Assembly: GCA_934316845.1 (NCBI GenBank)
Contig: CAKRDZ010000023.1
Coordinates: forward strand, 1 to 47,014
Reading direction: 5' to 3'
DNA length: 47,014 bases
From: an uncultured Eubacterium sp.
GTDB taxonomy: Bacteria > Bacillota > Clostridia > Lachnospirales > Lachnospiraceae
The notes beneath the pieces were generated by a model. That model worked only from the letters and a program-made list of their open reading frames with translations, was not told the DNA's origin and searched no databases. Shown here in pieces: positions 9,106 to 17,794 of the stretch (positions are counted from its first letter, which is position 1; each line of letters opens with the position of its first letter). Both the position numbers and the translations under genes were made by a program.

Positions 9106-10758
9106 TTACTTTGTTTTCCACTTAATGACATTACTGCTGTTTTTACCTTTTTTACTTGTAGAAACAACAAATTGATAGTTTCCGCCATTCAACGGTATCC
9201 ACGTTTTCTTCGCACTTGGTATCGTAACTGAACTCCATTTTTTGTTTCCGAAAACCGCATACTTTTTCCCACTTTTTTTGTATAGTAAATAGCGTGGTTT
9301 TTTTGCTCCTACAATTGCAATTTGAATACCTTTTTTCTTTTTATACTTCTTGCCGCCACTTACAATATACTTTTTACCACTCAAGTATTTAATATAAATA
9401 GATGGCTTTACAGTAACTATAATCTCTTTACTATCCAACACTTTACCGGTATGGTTTTTATCACATAAACTTATCGTAATAATACATTTGCCTTCTTTTA
9501 ATGCCGTTATTGTTCCATCTTTCTTTATTTTTGCTACTTTATTATTACTTAGTTTGTAAGTTAATGTATATTTACTCTTATCATATTCCACCTTTATCTT
9601 TTCTGTTGAAACAATTTTAGGAACATAAATTCCTTTTTTCTTATTTGTCTTAACCTTAATAGCAGCTCCTAATAAAATTTTATCTTTCTTTAAATTCCAT
9701 TTTTGCTGCGGAATTTTCGTCACACCCGGCGCATTCGAAATCTGCGGAGGAATCGTAGGATTCTGCGTAGGAACTATCGTTGGCACAACGGTTGGAGCCA
9801 CCGTTGGCATTGCACTCGGTGTTACCGTTGGCGTTGCACTCGGCGTTACCGTTGGTGTTGCACTCGGCGTTACCGTTGGCGTTGCACTCGGCGTTACCGT
9901 TGGCGTTGCACTCGGCGTTACCGTTGGCGTTGCACTCGGTGTTACCGTTGGCGTTGCACTCGGTGTTACCGTTGGTGTTGCACTCGGCGTTACCGTTGGT
10001 GTTGCACTTGGTGTTACCGTTGGCGTTGCACTCGGCGTTACCGTTGGCGTTGCACTCGGTGTTACCGTTGGTGTTGCACTCGGCGTTACCGTTGGTGTTG
10101 CACTCGGCGTTACTGTTGGCGTTGGCGGTACACTCGGTGTTGTCGTTGGTGACCCACTCGGACTTGGTGACGCACTCGTTGTTACCTCCGGCGATTCTAT
10201 CGCAGGCGATACTGTTGGCATAGAGGACGGAGGCGTCTGTGACGATTTTACATAAATCTCTAACGTAATTTTCTGCATAACATCACTTATAACAAAAGAA
10301 TAGCCCTGTGTTTCTTGTATCACATCAATTTCATTATTATTCACTTTAACTTTTGGTTCACTATAGAAACTATAGTTTTCTTTCGTACTCACTTTTACTT
10401 TGTATGCCGATTCAATAGCCGGAGTCTCTATTGTAGATGTCTCTGTTGTAGATGTTTCTGCTGTGGATGTTTCTATTTTTGACGTTTCCACTTCACCCGT
10501 ATGTACCATCGGTACATCCACATGCTGCACTTGTTTTTTTTCTACAGCCATTGTTTCTATATCAATATTCACGGCAGTTTGATAATCATCTATTGGCTCT
10601 TTCTTGTCATCCGTTTTTACATCGTAACAGGTTATCTTCCAATGGCCTAAGATATTTTGCATACTTTCCACTTTTACCATTTTGCTTGGAAAACACCCTG
10701 CTATCAAAGCTAAGATCAGCAATAATGCAATTTTACGTTTATTATTTTTATTAATCAT
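9106..10758 (-). CDS. Surface lipoprotein with Thr/Pro repeat stalk and Big_2-like domain
   Basis: The 550-residue product has a lipoprotein signal peptide with lipobox LIAGC (Cys22). An N-terminal domain with Thr/Glu-rich stretches follows. A stalk of about 13 copies of the octapeptide TPTVTPSA comes next, then a bacterial Ig-like (Big_2) domain (phrases NNKVAKIKKDGTITALKEG) and a Lys-rich C-terminal domain. The stalk should span the peptidoglycan and hold the C-terminal part at the surface. GGAGGAAA precedes the ATG. It sits between two membrane-kinase genes in the run, so it may act as a ligand partner or adhesin linked to the pilus (inference). The 24-bp repeats make its length likely to vary between strains. 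Confidence 0.82.
   Translation of the reverse strand: MINKNNKRKIALLLILALIAGCFPSKMVKVESMQNILGHWKITCYDVKTDDKKEPIDDYQTAVNIDIETMAVEKKQVQHVDVPMVHTGEVETSKIETSTAETSTTETSTIETPAIESAYKVKVSTKENYSFYSEPKVKVNNNEIDVIQETQGYSFVISDVMQKITLEIYVKSSQTPPSSMPTVSPAIESPEVTTSASPSPSGSPTTTPSVPPTPTVTPSATPTVTPSATPTVTPSATPTVTPSATPTVTPSATPTVTPSATPTVTPSATPTVTPSATPTVTPSATPTVTPSATPTVTPSATPTVTPSATPTVTPSAMPTVAPTVVPTIVPTQNPTIPPQISNAPGVTKIPQQKWNLKKDKILLGAAIKVKTNKKKGIYVPKIVSTEKIKVEYDKSKYTLTYKLSNNKVAKIKKDGTITALKEGKCIITISLCDKNHTGKVLDSKEIIVTVKPSIYIKYLSGKKYIVSGGKKYKKKKGIQIAIVGAKKPRYLLYKKSGKKYAVFGNKKWSSVTIPSAKKTWIPLNGGNYQFVVSTSKKGKNSSNVIKWKTK
9812..10123 (-). repeat. Tandem 24-bp repeat (13 units) in a lipoprotein stalk
   Basis: Thirteen contiguous 24-bp units start at GCACTCGG on the plus strand (first unit at 9812, last at 10100). 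Each codes TPTVTPSA on the minus strand. Units differ mainly at two C/T positions, and the changes I checked are silent (ACG/ACA Thr, CCG/CCA Pro). Partial, more diverged units lie on both sides. Confidence 0.95.
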
Positions 10759-10773
10759 TTTCTTTCCTCCATT

Positions 10774-12942
10774 TTATAGTGATGAATTTAACCTCTTAGT
10801 GTACTGAAGCAGATCAATATTGGATGCATAGATTTCTTTAAACTTATTTGTATCCAATGTTTCCAGCAATGTATCCGTATACTTATTGTCATGCTTCCAT
10901 GCCAGCTTATTAATTGGTATCACTCGACTGGTACCCGAATAATAAACTTCATTCTCCGTCTCACTTAAACATAAATATAAGAATCTCTGCGCTGCCAGTT
11001 TTTTATTATCATCTTCGCTTACTTTCTTACTAATTGCATAATTGTCACAATATGATAGTATACATGAATCGTCTACTGTTAAAAGCGACCGATCATATTC
11101 AATCTTTTTGTCGTAATTTTCTACATTATATGTATACAGCACTTTATTAAAATCAATATTTCCGATCACACCATTTACTTTCTTTTTTTCTTCTTTCTTT
11201 GAAAGTACTGACAAAATCGTATCTTTCCCACTATTATCCTGCCCCGGCATAATAATAGAATATTGTTTTATTATATTCAGACTCTCCTTTGCGCTATCTG
11301 TTATTGCAATCGGAGAACTTCTTAATAATGTATCATCTTGCAAAACAATAAGATTTCCAAGAATCCCCGAATCAACATACACCGTTTTTTTATTACTTTC
11401 AGTAATCAATTCTTTAAGATCATAGACTCCTTTTTTATTGCTTTTATCTATGGTATACACGCATAATGTTTTTAGTCCAAACGGTACCGATTCTAAATTG
11501 GGATGTTCCTCTTTATACTGCTCAAGGCCAAAATAGGAATTCATTGACAGCATTTCATACATTTTGTCCATTGACATTCCATCTTTTTCCTCAACATAGT
11601 CTGTACAATATATATCCGGCTCATCCCCTGTTGTCTTAGCCATCTCGTATTTTTCTGCATAATCTTTTGCACTAACTGCTGTGCAGGTAAAATTTACTTT
11701 TTCATTTCCTTCAAAAACTTTTCCATTTGCCGTAAAATCATTGGTAAGCAGTTCCATTTGTTTTTGTGCTTCTTCTTCTGACTGATATTCCTCATAAGGA
11801 ACCCATATTGAAATATCACACTCTGTCAACGGTGTAGTAAGTATCTCATTTCCACGTTGAACCCGGTTTACAATAAGAAGTGCAATGACAATACAACTCG
11901 CTAATGCTGCAATACTTATTGTAGCAGCAAGCCTTCTCTTTTTTCGCAGCTGTTTTAATTTTTCTTTTGGATACTCAGCTGCTCTCTTATCCTCAATCGC
12001 TTCCTGTAAATGTTCAATATATTGGAAACGGAATTCCGGTCTGACTGCCATCGCCTGCATAATAGCTCGATCCAAATTGGGATTTATTTTTATTCCTAAT
12101 TCAGCCGGTGATTTTAAATCATCTTTCTTGGTTCTGCTTGAACCTTCCGGAGGCTTTATTCCGGTTACCATCTGGTATAAAATTGCTCCCACTGAGTATA
12201 TGTCTGAAAATGCACCCTGTTTACTTTTGGATCGATATTGTTCGGGCGGTGCGTATCCTTCTTTTACCACCGCAACACTTGCCGTCTCTTTTTTCTCATC
12301 CGCAAAAATGGCAGCTCCAAAGTCAAATACCTTAATTGCTCCATCGTTTGTGATAAAAATATTGTCCGGACTAATGTCACGATGAATGATCCCACATCCA
12401 TGTATTTTCTTCAACGCTTCTATAATTGGCATAATAAGATATAAGGACGTCTCAATATCCAGTTTTCCTTCATTCTCCATATAATCTTTCAACAAAATTC
12501 CCTGGATATATTCCATAATGATATATGCCGTACCATTTTCATGGATAATATCAAATACATTAACAATATCTTTTGCTTTACCAAACTGTGCGATATTTTC
12601 TGCTTCTAATAAAAATCGCTCCAATTGTATCTGGTATTCTCCCATCCGCTCCCCGGATAAAACACCAATCTGTGTCTCACCGGGAGATCGATTTACCAGT
12701 CCTGCCGGATAAAACTCCTTTATTGCAACAATTACACCAAGTATCTGATCATATGCTTTATACGTAATTCCAAATCCTCCAAATCCGATACATGTACCGA
12801 TCAAATAACGATTTGCTATTACCGTCCCAGGGATCAGATGAAATGCCTGCTGCGGTGGTGTTCCCTCTTCATATCCGCAAAATGGACATTTACTCTTTGT
12901 GCCTTTTACATTAAAGCAATTCATACATAACTCATTTGACAT
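10774..12942 (-). CDS. Membrane Ser/Thr kinase with an extracellular solute-binding-protein-like domain
   Basis: This 722-residue protein has a zinc ribbon (CMNC 6-9, CPFC 19-22) and a full kinase domain: GFGGFG about 53-58, K75, HRD 187-189, DFG 207-209, GYAPPEQY. One membrane segment lies at about 338-358. The 360-residue C-terminal part is outside the membrane. It has the look of ABC-transporter solute-binding proteins (family 1 type): an early SIWVPYEEYQ strand, EPDIYCTDYVEE, and a late segment about yeast-like residue spacing in which FLYLCLSETENEV precedes SRVIPINKLAW. That match is by eye and moderate. If right, the kinase would be switched by a small solute. Start ATG 12942; AAAGAAAA-type weak site upstream. 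Confidence 0.85.
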   Translation of the reverse strand: MSNELCMNCFNVKGTKSKCPFCGYEEGTPPQQAFHLIPGTVIANRYLIGTCIGFGGFGITYKAYDQILGVIVAIKEFYPAGLVNRSPGETQIGVLSGERMGEYQIQLERFLLEAENIAQFGKAKDIVNVFDIIHENGTAYIIMEYIQGILLKDYMENEGKLDIETSLYLIMPIIEALKKIHGCGIIHRDISPDNIFITNDGAIKVFDFGAAIFADEKKETASVAVVKEGYAPPEQYRSKSKQGAFSDIYSVGAILYQMVTGIKPPEGSSRTKKDDLKSPAELGIKINPNLDRAIMQAMAVRPEFRFQYIEHLQEAIEDKRAAEYPKEKLKQLRKKRRLAATISIAALASCIVIALLIVNRVQRGNEILTTPLTECDISIWVPYEEYQSEEEAQKQMELLTNDFTANGKVFEGNEKVNFTCTAVSAKDYAEKYEMAKTTGDEPDIYCTDYVEEKDGMSMDKMYEMLSMNSYFGLEQYKEEHPNLESVPFGLKTLCVYTIDKSNKKGVYDLKELITESNKKTVYVDSGILGNLIVLQDDTLLRSSPIAITDSAKESLNIIKQYSIIMPGQDNSGKDTILSVLSKKEEKKKVNGVIGNIDFNKVLYTYNVENYDKKIEYDRSLLTVDDSCILSYCDNYAISKKVSEDDNKKLAAQRFLYLCLSETENEVYYSGTSRVIPINKLAWKHDNKYTDTLLETLDTNKFKEIYASNIDLLQYTKRLNSSL

Positions 12943-12966
12943 TTTCTTTCTCCGTCCTTATCTTTA

Positions 12967-13491
12967 TTACTCCAAAATAAATCTATTGTTTTCGTCACCT
13001 ATATCCAAAATGGATCCCGCCTCCAAAGAAATCTCCATATTTTGTGGCAGGCAATTCTCACTTTGATTTTTGAACGTTCCATTACTGGAATAATCTTTAA
13101 TAAAGAATAATTTTTCTTTTTTATCATATCGTATCTCACAATGTTTTCGACTAACTTTAGGACATTCCTCTCCAAACACAAGATTGGCACGCTGGGGATC
13201 TCTTCCAATTATGATTGTCCCTTTGGTAAGATCAATTTCCCCACCTGCGTACATTCCGGTTATTCCGCGCATTATCCCCCGCGGAATATGGAATTCATCA
13301 TAAATTTGCTGTTCCATAGTATCAATTTCGTGTTGTATTACTTTTTCATAATCAATACTTTTCTCAGCATTATTTAAGTCTGCAGCCTTTTCTTCTCCGG
13401 CTTTCTTTTCTACAGATGCCTCTTCTGTTTTATGTTTGTTCCCAAAGAATCTGTTCATAAAATTCATATGACTATTCTTCTGTTTCTTCAT
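12967..13491 (-). CDS. FHA-domain protein
   Basis: The 174-residue protein has a charged N-terminal half and a C-terminal FHA domain. Phosphothreonine-binding landmarks are all present: GRD 96-98, SRKH 114-117 and NGT 137-139. FHA domains read phosphothreonine on partner proteins, so this is a candidate reader of the neighbouring kinases. The ATG at 13491 is supported by GGAGG 6 nt upstream. It overlaps the end of the preceding FHA gene by 20 bp, which points to coupled translation. No membrane segment was seen. The partner protein is unknown. Confidence 0.87.
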   Translation of the reverse strand: MKKQKNSHMNFMNRFFGNKHKTEEASVEKKAGEEKAADLNNAEKSIDYEKVIQHEIDTMEQQIYDEFHIPRGIMRGITGMYAGGEIDLTKGTIIIGRDPQRANLVFGEECPKVSRKHCEIRYDKKEKLFFIKDYSSNGTFKNQSENCLPQNMEISLEAGSILDIGDENNRFILE

Positions 13492-14497
13492 TGCCTTCCT
13501 CCAGCACTTCAGTCCAGTTAAACTCTTTATTACAAAGAGGAATAAAAAGCAGTTTTACATCTCCAAGTATGATCTGATCGTATGCATGAAGTTCTTTTGA
13601 TTCAAGAATCACTTTATCATTTACGTAAGTCAGTTCCTTCGAATCTCCGGATTGAATGAGATACAGATGATGTTTTGGTTCATACACAATCAATGCATGT
13701 TTTTCTCTGGAAACCGTCTTTTCCCCCTCCAGACATACATCCATATTCAAATCACGTCCAATAAAGTTTTTTCCCTGTACTAAACGAAAATCTTTACCAA
13801 GATGTTTCCCATTCAGACAAATAAGCCATCCGACTACAGGTTTTAACCCTGTTGTACCAACCGTTTTTCCTCCCGGAGTAATTGCTACTGTATAATCATC
13901 ATCTTCTTGCGGCTGTATATTAAAATTATTGATCACCGGCTGCTGTATATTGAGATCCATTGGCTGTATCAGTGGCGATGACTGCGGTCCGGGTTGTTGT
14001 ACCGGCTGTGCAATGGATTCTCCTAAGGACTGACTTATTGCTACATTTTGTGGCTGGTTTAACGGAATCGTAACATTAGATTGGTTTAATGCACGATCCA
14101 CTTCGTGTGACACAAATGCCTCCGGGTCAGAATTGTAATGAATTTCCGATTGTTCCTTTGGCGCGACAAAATCATCTTGAACCAGCGATTGATTTGCCGG
14201 GCCATTATCATAATGTTCTTCTCCCGGAATTTCATACCCCAATCCTATTGTATGATCTTCGGAAGGAGCAGCATAATTTGCTTCCGGCTTCATCTGAAAG
14301 TTATTTATAGGCTGTTGCTGCGGTGATACCATTGGCTGTGGCTGTACCATAGACTGCGGCTGCACTTGCTGCTGCATTCCGGGCGCAGGTGCAAATGCCT
14401 CTGTTACTGTATCTGCTGCCCCAGCATTACAACTCGGACATGTTCCAAATTTGTCTTGATCATAAAAATGACCATTGTTACAACGAATTAACTTCAT
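13472..14497 (-). CDS. Zinc-ribbon FHA-domain protein 1
   Basis: The 341-residue protein starts with a short metal-binding motif (C6, H10, CPSC 20-23). A long Gln/Pro-rich disordered linker follows to about residue 210, then an FHA-like domain with GRD 247-249 and SREKH near 262-266. The usual NG turn is replaced by VND. The N-terminal motif CNNGHFYD is shared with the other zinc-ribbon FHA protein of this run (17116-17778), so the two are paralogues. Each follows a PP2C phosphatase gene. The Thr/Ser content of the linker gives possible kinase target sites. The likely role is a phosphothreonine-dependent adaptor. Confidence 0.85.
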   Translation of the reverse strand: MKLIRCNNGHFYDQDKFGTCPSCNAGAADTVTEAFAPAPGMQQQVQPQSMVQPQPMVSPQQQPINNFQMKPEANYAAPSEDHTIGLGYEIPGEEHYDNGPANQSLVQDDFVAPKEQSEIHYNSDPEAFVSHEVDRALNQSNVTIPLNQPQNVAISQSLGESIAQPVQQPGPQSSPLIQPMDLNIQQPVINNFNIQPQEDDDYTVAITPGGKTVGTTGLKPVVGWLICLNGKHLGKDFRLVQGKNFIGRDLNMDVCLEGEKTVSREKHALIVYEPKHHLYLIQSGDSKELTYVNDKVILESKELHAYDQIILGDVKLLFIPLCNKEFNWTEVLEEGNEETEE

Positions 14498-14511
14498 ATT
14501 TAATTGCCTCC

Positions 14512-15336
14512 TTAATGTTTGTTTATTATCCTATTATCATACTGTAAAATTGCTACAGATGTGTTATCCTGCGACCGCGTATTGGTTCGGACTGCTGTCA
14601 TAACCAAAGTTTCTGCTTTCTTCTCCATGCTGCTTGTTGGACTATTGATGATTTCCCATATCTGTTCATCTGACAACGTCTTAGTTATTCCATCACTACA
14701 CAACATCACTACGTCACCCGGAATCAATTCAAATGGGGTATAATTAATATCAATCAACTCCAGTCCGCCAATTCCAAGAAAACTAATCAATGCTTCTTTC
14801 TGTGGCTGCGCCTGTGCCTCCTGCAATGACATTTCTCCATTTGCAACCATCTCGCTTAACCGCAGTAAATAGTTGTGATCTCTCGTCATCTGTTTCATTT
14901 GCGCGCCACGTTTCACATAAATCCGGCTATCTCCAACAGATACCCAATACAAATGATTATTTTCTGCAATAACCGCTACTACTGTTGAGCCTGAGCCATG
15001 ACCATCTTCCTGAGGAAGATCCGCAACCACTTGATCAATCCGTCGTACTTCCTGTTCCAAAAAGGCAGGTATATTAACTTCCGGAAGTTTTTCAATCTGC
15101 TTAAAATCATTGTACATCATTTCAATTCCAATTCTTGCAGCCCTTCCACCATCAGCCATACCTCCCATACCATCACAAACGATTCCGAGAACCCTTGTCT
15201 TTTTATTGGCTGACAATATTTTACTTCCGGATACATATACGGCATCCTGCTGATATTCCCGCTTTCCCTGATGGGAAAACGAAAATGTCTGTAATTGAGG
15301 TACTTTCCGCTCTACATAATGATGCTGTTGCTGCAT
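14512..15336 (-). CDS. PP2C-type Ser/Thr phosphatase 1
   Basis: A PPM/PP2C phosphatase of 274 residues, counted from the ATG at 15336; the longer frame from 15408 would need a TTG start inside the preceding gene. Metal-binding motifs are visible: QQDAV (D31), DGMGG 55-59, VGDSRIY, CSDGIT and QDNTS near the end. PP2C enzymes remove phosphate from phosphothreonine and phosphoserine with two Mn/Mg ions, so it should oppose the kinases of this locus. No membrane segment was seen. The upstream site is G-rich (GGGGGG, about 10 nt away). It precedes the paralogous FHA gene by 14 bp. Confidence 0.92.
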   Translation of the reverse strand: MQQQHHYVERKVPQLQTFSFSHQGKREYQQDAVYVSGSKILSANKKTRVLGIVCDGMGGMADGGRAARIGIEMMYNDFKQIEKLPEVNIPAFLEQEVRRIDQVVADLPQEDGHGSGSTVVAVIAENNHLYWVSVGDSRIYVKRGAQMKQMTRDHNYLLRLSEMVANGEMSLQEAQAQPQKEALISFLGIGGLELIDINYTPFELIPGDVVMLCSDGITKTLSDEQIWEIINSPTSSMEKKAETLVMTAVRTNTRSQDNTSVAILQYDNRIINKH

Positions 15337-15361
15337 AGTGGGTTTTCCCCCCGCTGTATTT

Positions 15362-17131
15362 CTATTCCAAATCACGCTTATCACCTTCCTTATAAATGCT
15401 AAATTCAAATTTTTCTCTACCTGCTGTAATCACATCCCCTTCTTGTAACAATTGTCTTTCCGTCAATCGTACACCATTTACCATCGTACCATTTAATGTA
15501 TCAAGATCCATGACATAGAAACCTAATTGCGTTGATTCAATTGCAAAATGCTGTCTTGACATCTTATCGTCATCGGTATGTATTTGACACATTTTATCTC
15601 TTCCAACAAAAATACTGCTATCAATATTACATATAATTTCTTTCTGCTTTCCGTATGAATCAGTCATAAGAAGCCTTATCTTTTTGGTTTTAGGTGTTGA
15701 AATTCCAACTGTAACTGTCGTTGCATTTCCAAATCCCATCTTACCACTGGTTTGTTCAACAATTCCGCCATGACTTCTTAATACCAGATATACAATCAAT
15801 AAAATAATAACAATTGCTCCAATTAAAATTGCCCACCAAAATGTCTTTAAAAACTGGATCATACCATATGTAGTTTCATTGACTCCGTCCACATGCACAC
15901 TTAACTCTGATGGGGTTACTGCAATCGGTGAATGATCAATATCCGTTACATTGGAAATTATCACCTTATAATCATCTGTAAACAAATTCTCCGCAAATAT
16001 CAAAACACACTTGTACGTTTTGACATCATATTTTAAGGATTCAATTTCAATTTTTTGATTGTTTCCTCTGGTAACAGTATAATTTTTAATAACCTCTGCT
16101 CCCTTCATTGGTTCGCTATAGACAAATGAAAGGGAATTATCATTTTCTTTTTGTAAGTTACCTGCTGTTGGCGTTTCTTTATTCTCCTGCCAACTGTATG
16201 TCTGCGATATTTTCTGATTTTCACAAACCTTTGTTTTGCCAAAAGAAAGAGTAATTTGTCCACTTTTATCGAATACGGTACTATCCGAAGCAGAAAATGT
16301 AGCAACTATCGTTTTTTCCAGCCAGGAATTCAAATCGTTAAAACATTTGGCAATATTCATTTCTGATTTTTCCGATATTTTTATTCCACCATTATCCTGA
16401 AAAGCCGAAGCCTCACTGCCATCCACTTTTGATTTTGTTTTTAACTGTATCATGTAGAACGCAGCATTTTTACTCATTTCTTTCATCTGCTGTCTAGCTG
16501 TATTCTCATTATTGTCACTGGTTGCCTTTTTATAATTGCCTCCTGTCACGCAGACAACTACCCTTCTTTCAGGTGAGTCCTCTTCTGCATTAAGAATATT
16601 AATCACATTAACTACAGCATTCCATAGATGACTCGTCTTTTCCTTTTGTTCTAATAAAGAATCAATCTCATGACTTGCTGTGTCCTTTTCTGACTCCGTC
16701 GCTCCTTTTTTAATCTCAATTCCCGGTTTTGCTGCAAACTTATCGCCAAAACCATAGATTTTTATCGCATCACTGCTCTTTAAGGCGGCAACTTGTCTTT
16801 TTAAAGCGGCAGCAATATCTTGTCTCTGCGTTTTCGTAACATATTGGGATAATTCCACTACATAAATGTATTCAACACCACCGTCTTTTTCACTGTCAAA
16901 AAAATGAATATCTGAATTATACTTTAATTCTTCATTATCAAATGTTAACGTGGGCTGTATGTCTGTAAGAGCACTTTCTTCACTTCCTGTAACATATGTC
17001 CTGATCATTGGTGAATTAATGTAAATCTGCTCTAATTGTTCTTTTGCATGCACCGTACTATCATTTCCAAAAAAACAAACCATCATCAAAAGAAATGCAG
17101 CCAGTCCTATCTTCATCAATCGTTTTCCCAT
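15362..17131 (-). CDS. Membrane protein with VWA-like exterior and cytoplasmic FHA domain
   Basis: The ATG at 17131 is chosen (AAGGAGG 7 nt upstream; the frame opens with a TTG at 17149). The 589-residue product has a signal peptide (cleavage after VHA, near 29), a von Willebrand A-like region, a second exterior domain, a membrane helix at about 432-451, and a C-terminal FHA domain with GRD 510-512, SRQH 525-528 and NGT 547-549. The VWA metal site is degraded: where DxSxS is expected the sequence reads ELSQY, and the later TDG reads TGG. The layout links an outside protein-binding module to an inside phosphothreonine reader across the membrane. It overlaps the preceding gene by 16 bp. Confidence 0.82.
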   Translation of the reverse strand: MGKRLMKIGLAAFLLMMVCFFGNDSTVHAKEQLEQIYINSPMIRTYVTGSEESALTDIQPTLTFDNEELKYNSDIHFFDSEKDGGVEYIYVVELSQYVTKTQRQDIAAALKRQVAALKSSDAIKIYGFGDKFAAKPGIEIKKGATESEKDTASHEIDSLLEQKEKTSHLWNAVVNVINILNAEEDSPERRVVVCVTGGNYKKATSDNNENTARQQMKEMSKNAAFYMIQLKTKSKVDGSEASAFQDNGGIKISEKSEMNIAKCFNDLNSWLEKTIVATFSASDSTVFDKSGQITLSFGKTKVCENQKISQTYSWQENKETPTAGNLQKENDNSLSFVYSEPMKGAEVIKNYTVTRGNNQKIEIESLKYDVKTYKCVLIFAENLFTDDYKVIISNVTDIDHSPIAVTPSELSVHVDGVNETTYGMIQFLKTFWWAILIGAIVIILLIVYLVLRSHGGIVEQTSGKMGFGNATTVTVGISTPKTKKIRLLMTDSYGKQKEIICNIDSSIFVGRDKMCQIHTDDDKMSRQHFAIESTQLGFYVMDLDTLNGTMVNGVRLTERQLLQEGDVITAGREKFEFSIYKEGDKRDLE

Positions 17132-17778
17132 CTTCGTTCCTCCTTGCAATATGGAATCATAATCAATTCTGTCTTTCCAACTCGTATAACATCATCTGCC
17201 TTAAGTTCCACATAACTCTCAATCGTTTCATCATTCAGATACACTACATTCCCCTCTTCTGACGAGAGAAAAAAATGATTTTCTTTCGGATCATAAACTA
17301 CTGCACAATGCTTTACTTTTGCAATTGTCTTATCACCCACAATGGGAATATCCATTGTCATAGACCGGCCTACAAAGTTTTTGCCTGCATGCAGGCGATA
17401 ATCCTTGCCCGCTTCTTCTCCGTTGATACATACCAGCCAGCCGGTCACCGGATTTACTGCTTTTTTTGCATTTAAAAGGGAAACGGTTTTATCCTTATCT
17501 TCTTCTAAGACGTCCGATTTTTCAATAAACAAAGCACTCATAATATCTTGTTTTCCTACATTGATCGGATCCACCTGCCTTGGTTTGCTATCCCCCTCCT
17601 TTGAATAATTTGTGACAATATTAATATCATCTAATGACATACGAACCGTTTTGTCATCTTCAACCACTCCCTTATTTCCCTTTTTCAGGAGTTCACTTTC
17701 CGCCTTACAATGCGGGCATTTTCCGTTAAAAGCTGCATCATCATAGAAATGCCCATTATTACACTTTACTATTGCCAT
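17116..17778 (-). CDS. Zinc-ribbon FHA-like protein 2 (degenerate phosphothreonine site)
   Basis: The 220-residue protein has the same N-terminal metal-binding motif as the paralogue at 13472-14497 (CNNGHFYD, then CPHC) and a C-terminal FHA-like fold. GRS (137-139) keeps the Arg of GRD/GRS, but the Ser of SxxH is Ala153 in TIAKVKH, and the NG turn is LND. These changes suggest weak or no binding of phosphothreonine, though the fold may still serve as a protein contact. The linker is short compared with the paralogue. GAGGAAG precedes the ATG. It is 16 bp after a PP2C gene, repeating the phosphatase-then-FHA order seen at the paralogue. Confidence 0.83.
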   Translation of the reverse strand: MAIVKCNNGHFYDDAAFNGKCPHCKAESELLKKGNKGVVEDDKTVRMSLDDINIVTNYSKEGDSKPRQVDPINVGKQDIMSALFIEKSDVLEEDKDKTVSLLNAKKAVNPVTGWLVCINGEEAGKDYRLHAGKNFVGRSMTMDIPIVGDKTIAKVKHCAVVYDPKENHFFLSSEEGNVVYLNDETIESYVELKADDVIRVGKTELIMIPYCKEERRWEND

Positions 17779-17794
17779 ACTTCTTCCTCATCTC

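Noticed and set aside
9812..10123. CRISPR-like look of the repeat array
   Set aside because: Units are contiguous with no unique spacers, lie within a reading frame, and no cas genes are present.
9703..10223. Two long plus-strand open frames opposite the lipoprotein stalk
   Set aside because: They exist only because the 24-bp repeat has no stop in those frames; the products are Arg/Trp/Cys or Leu/His repeats with no start site or family.
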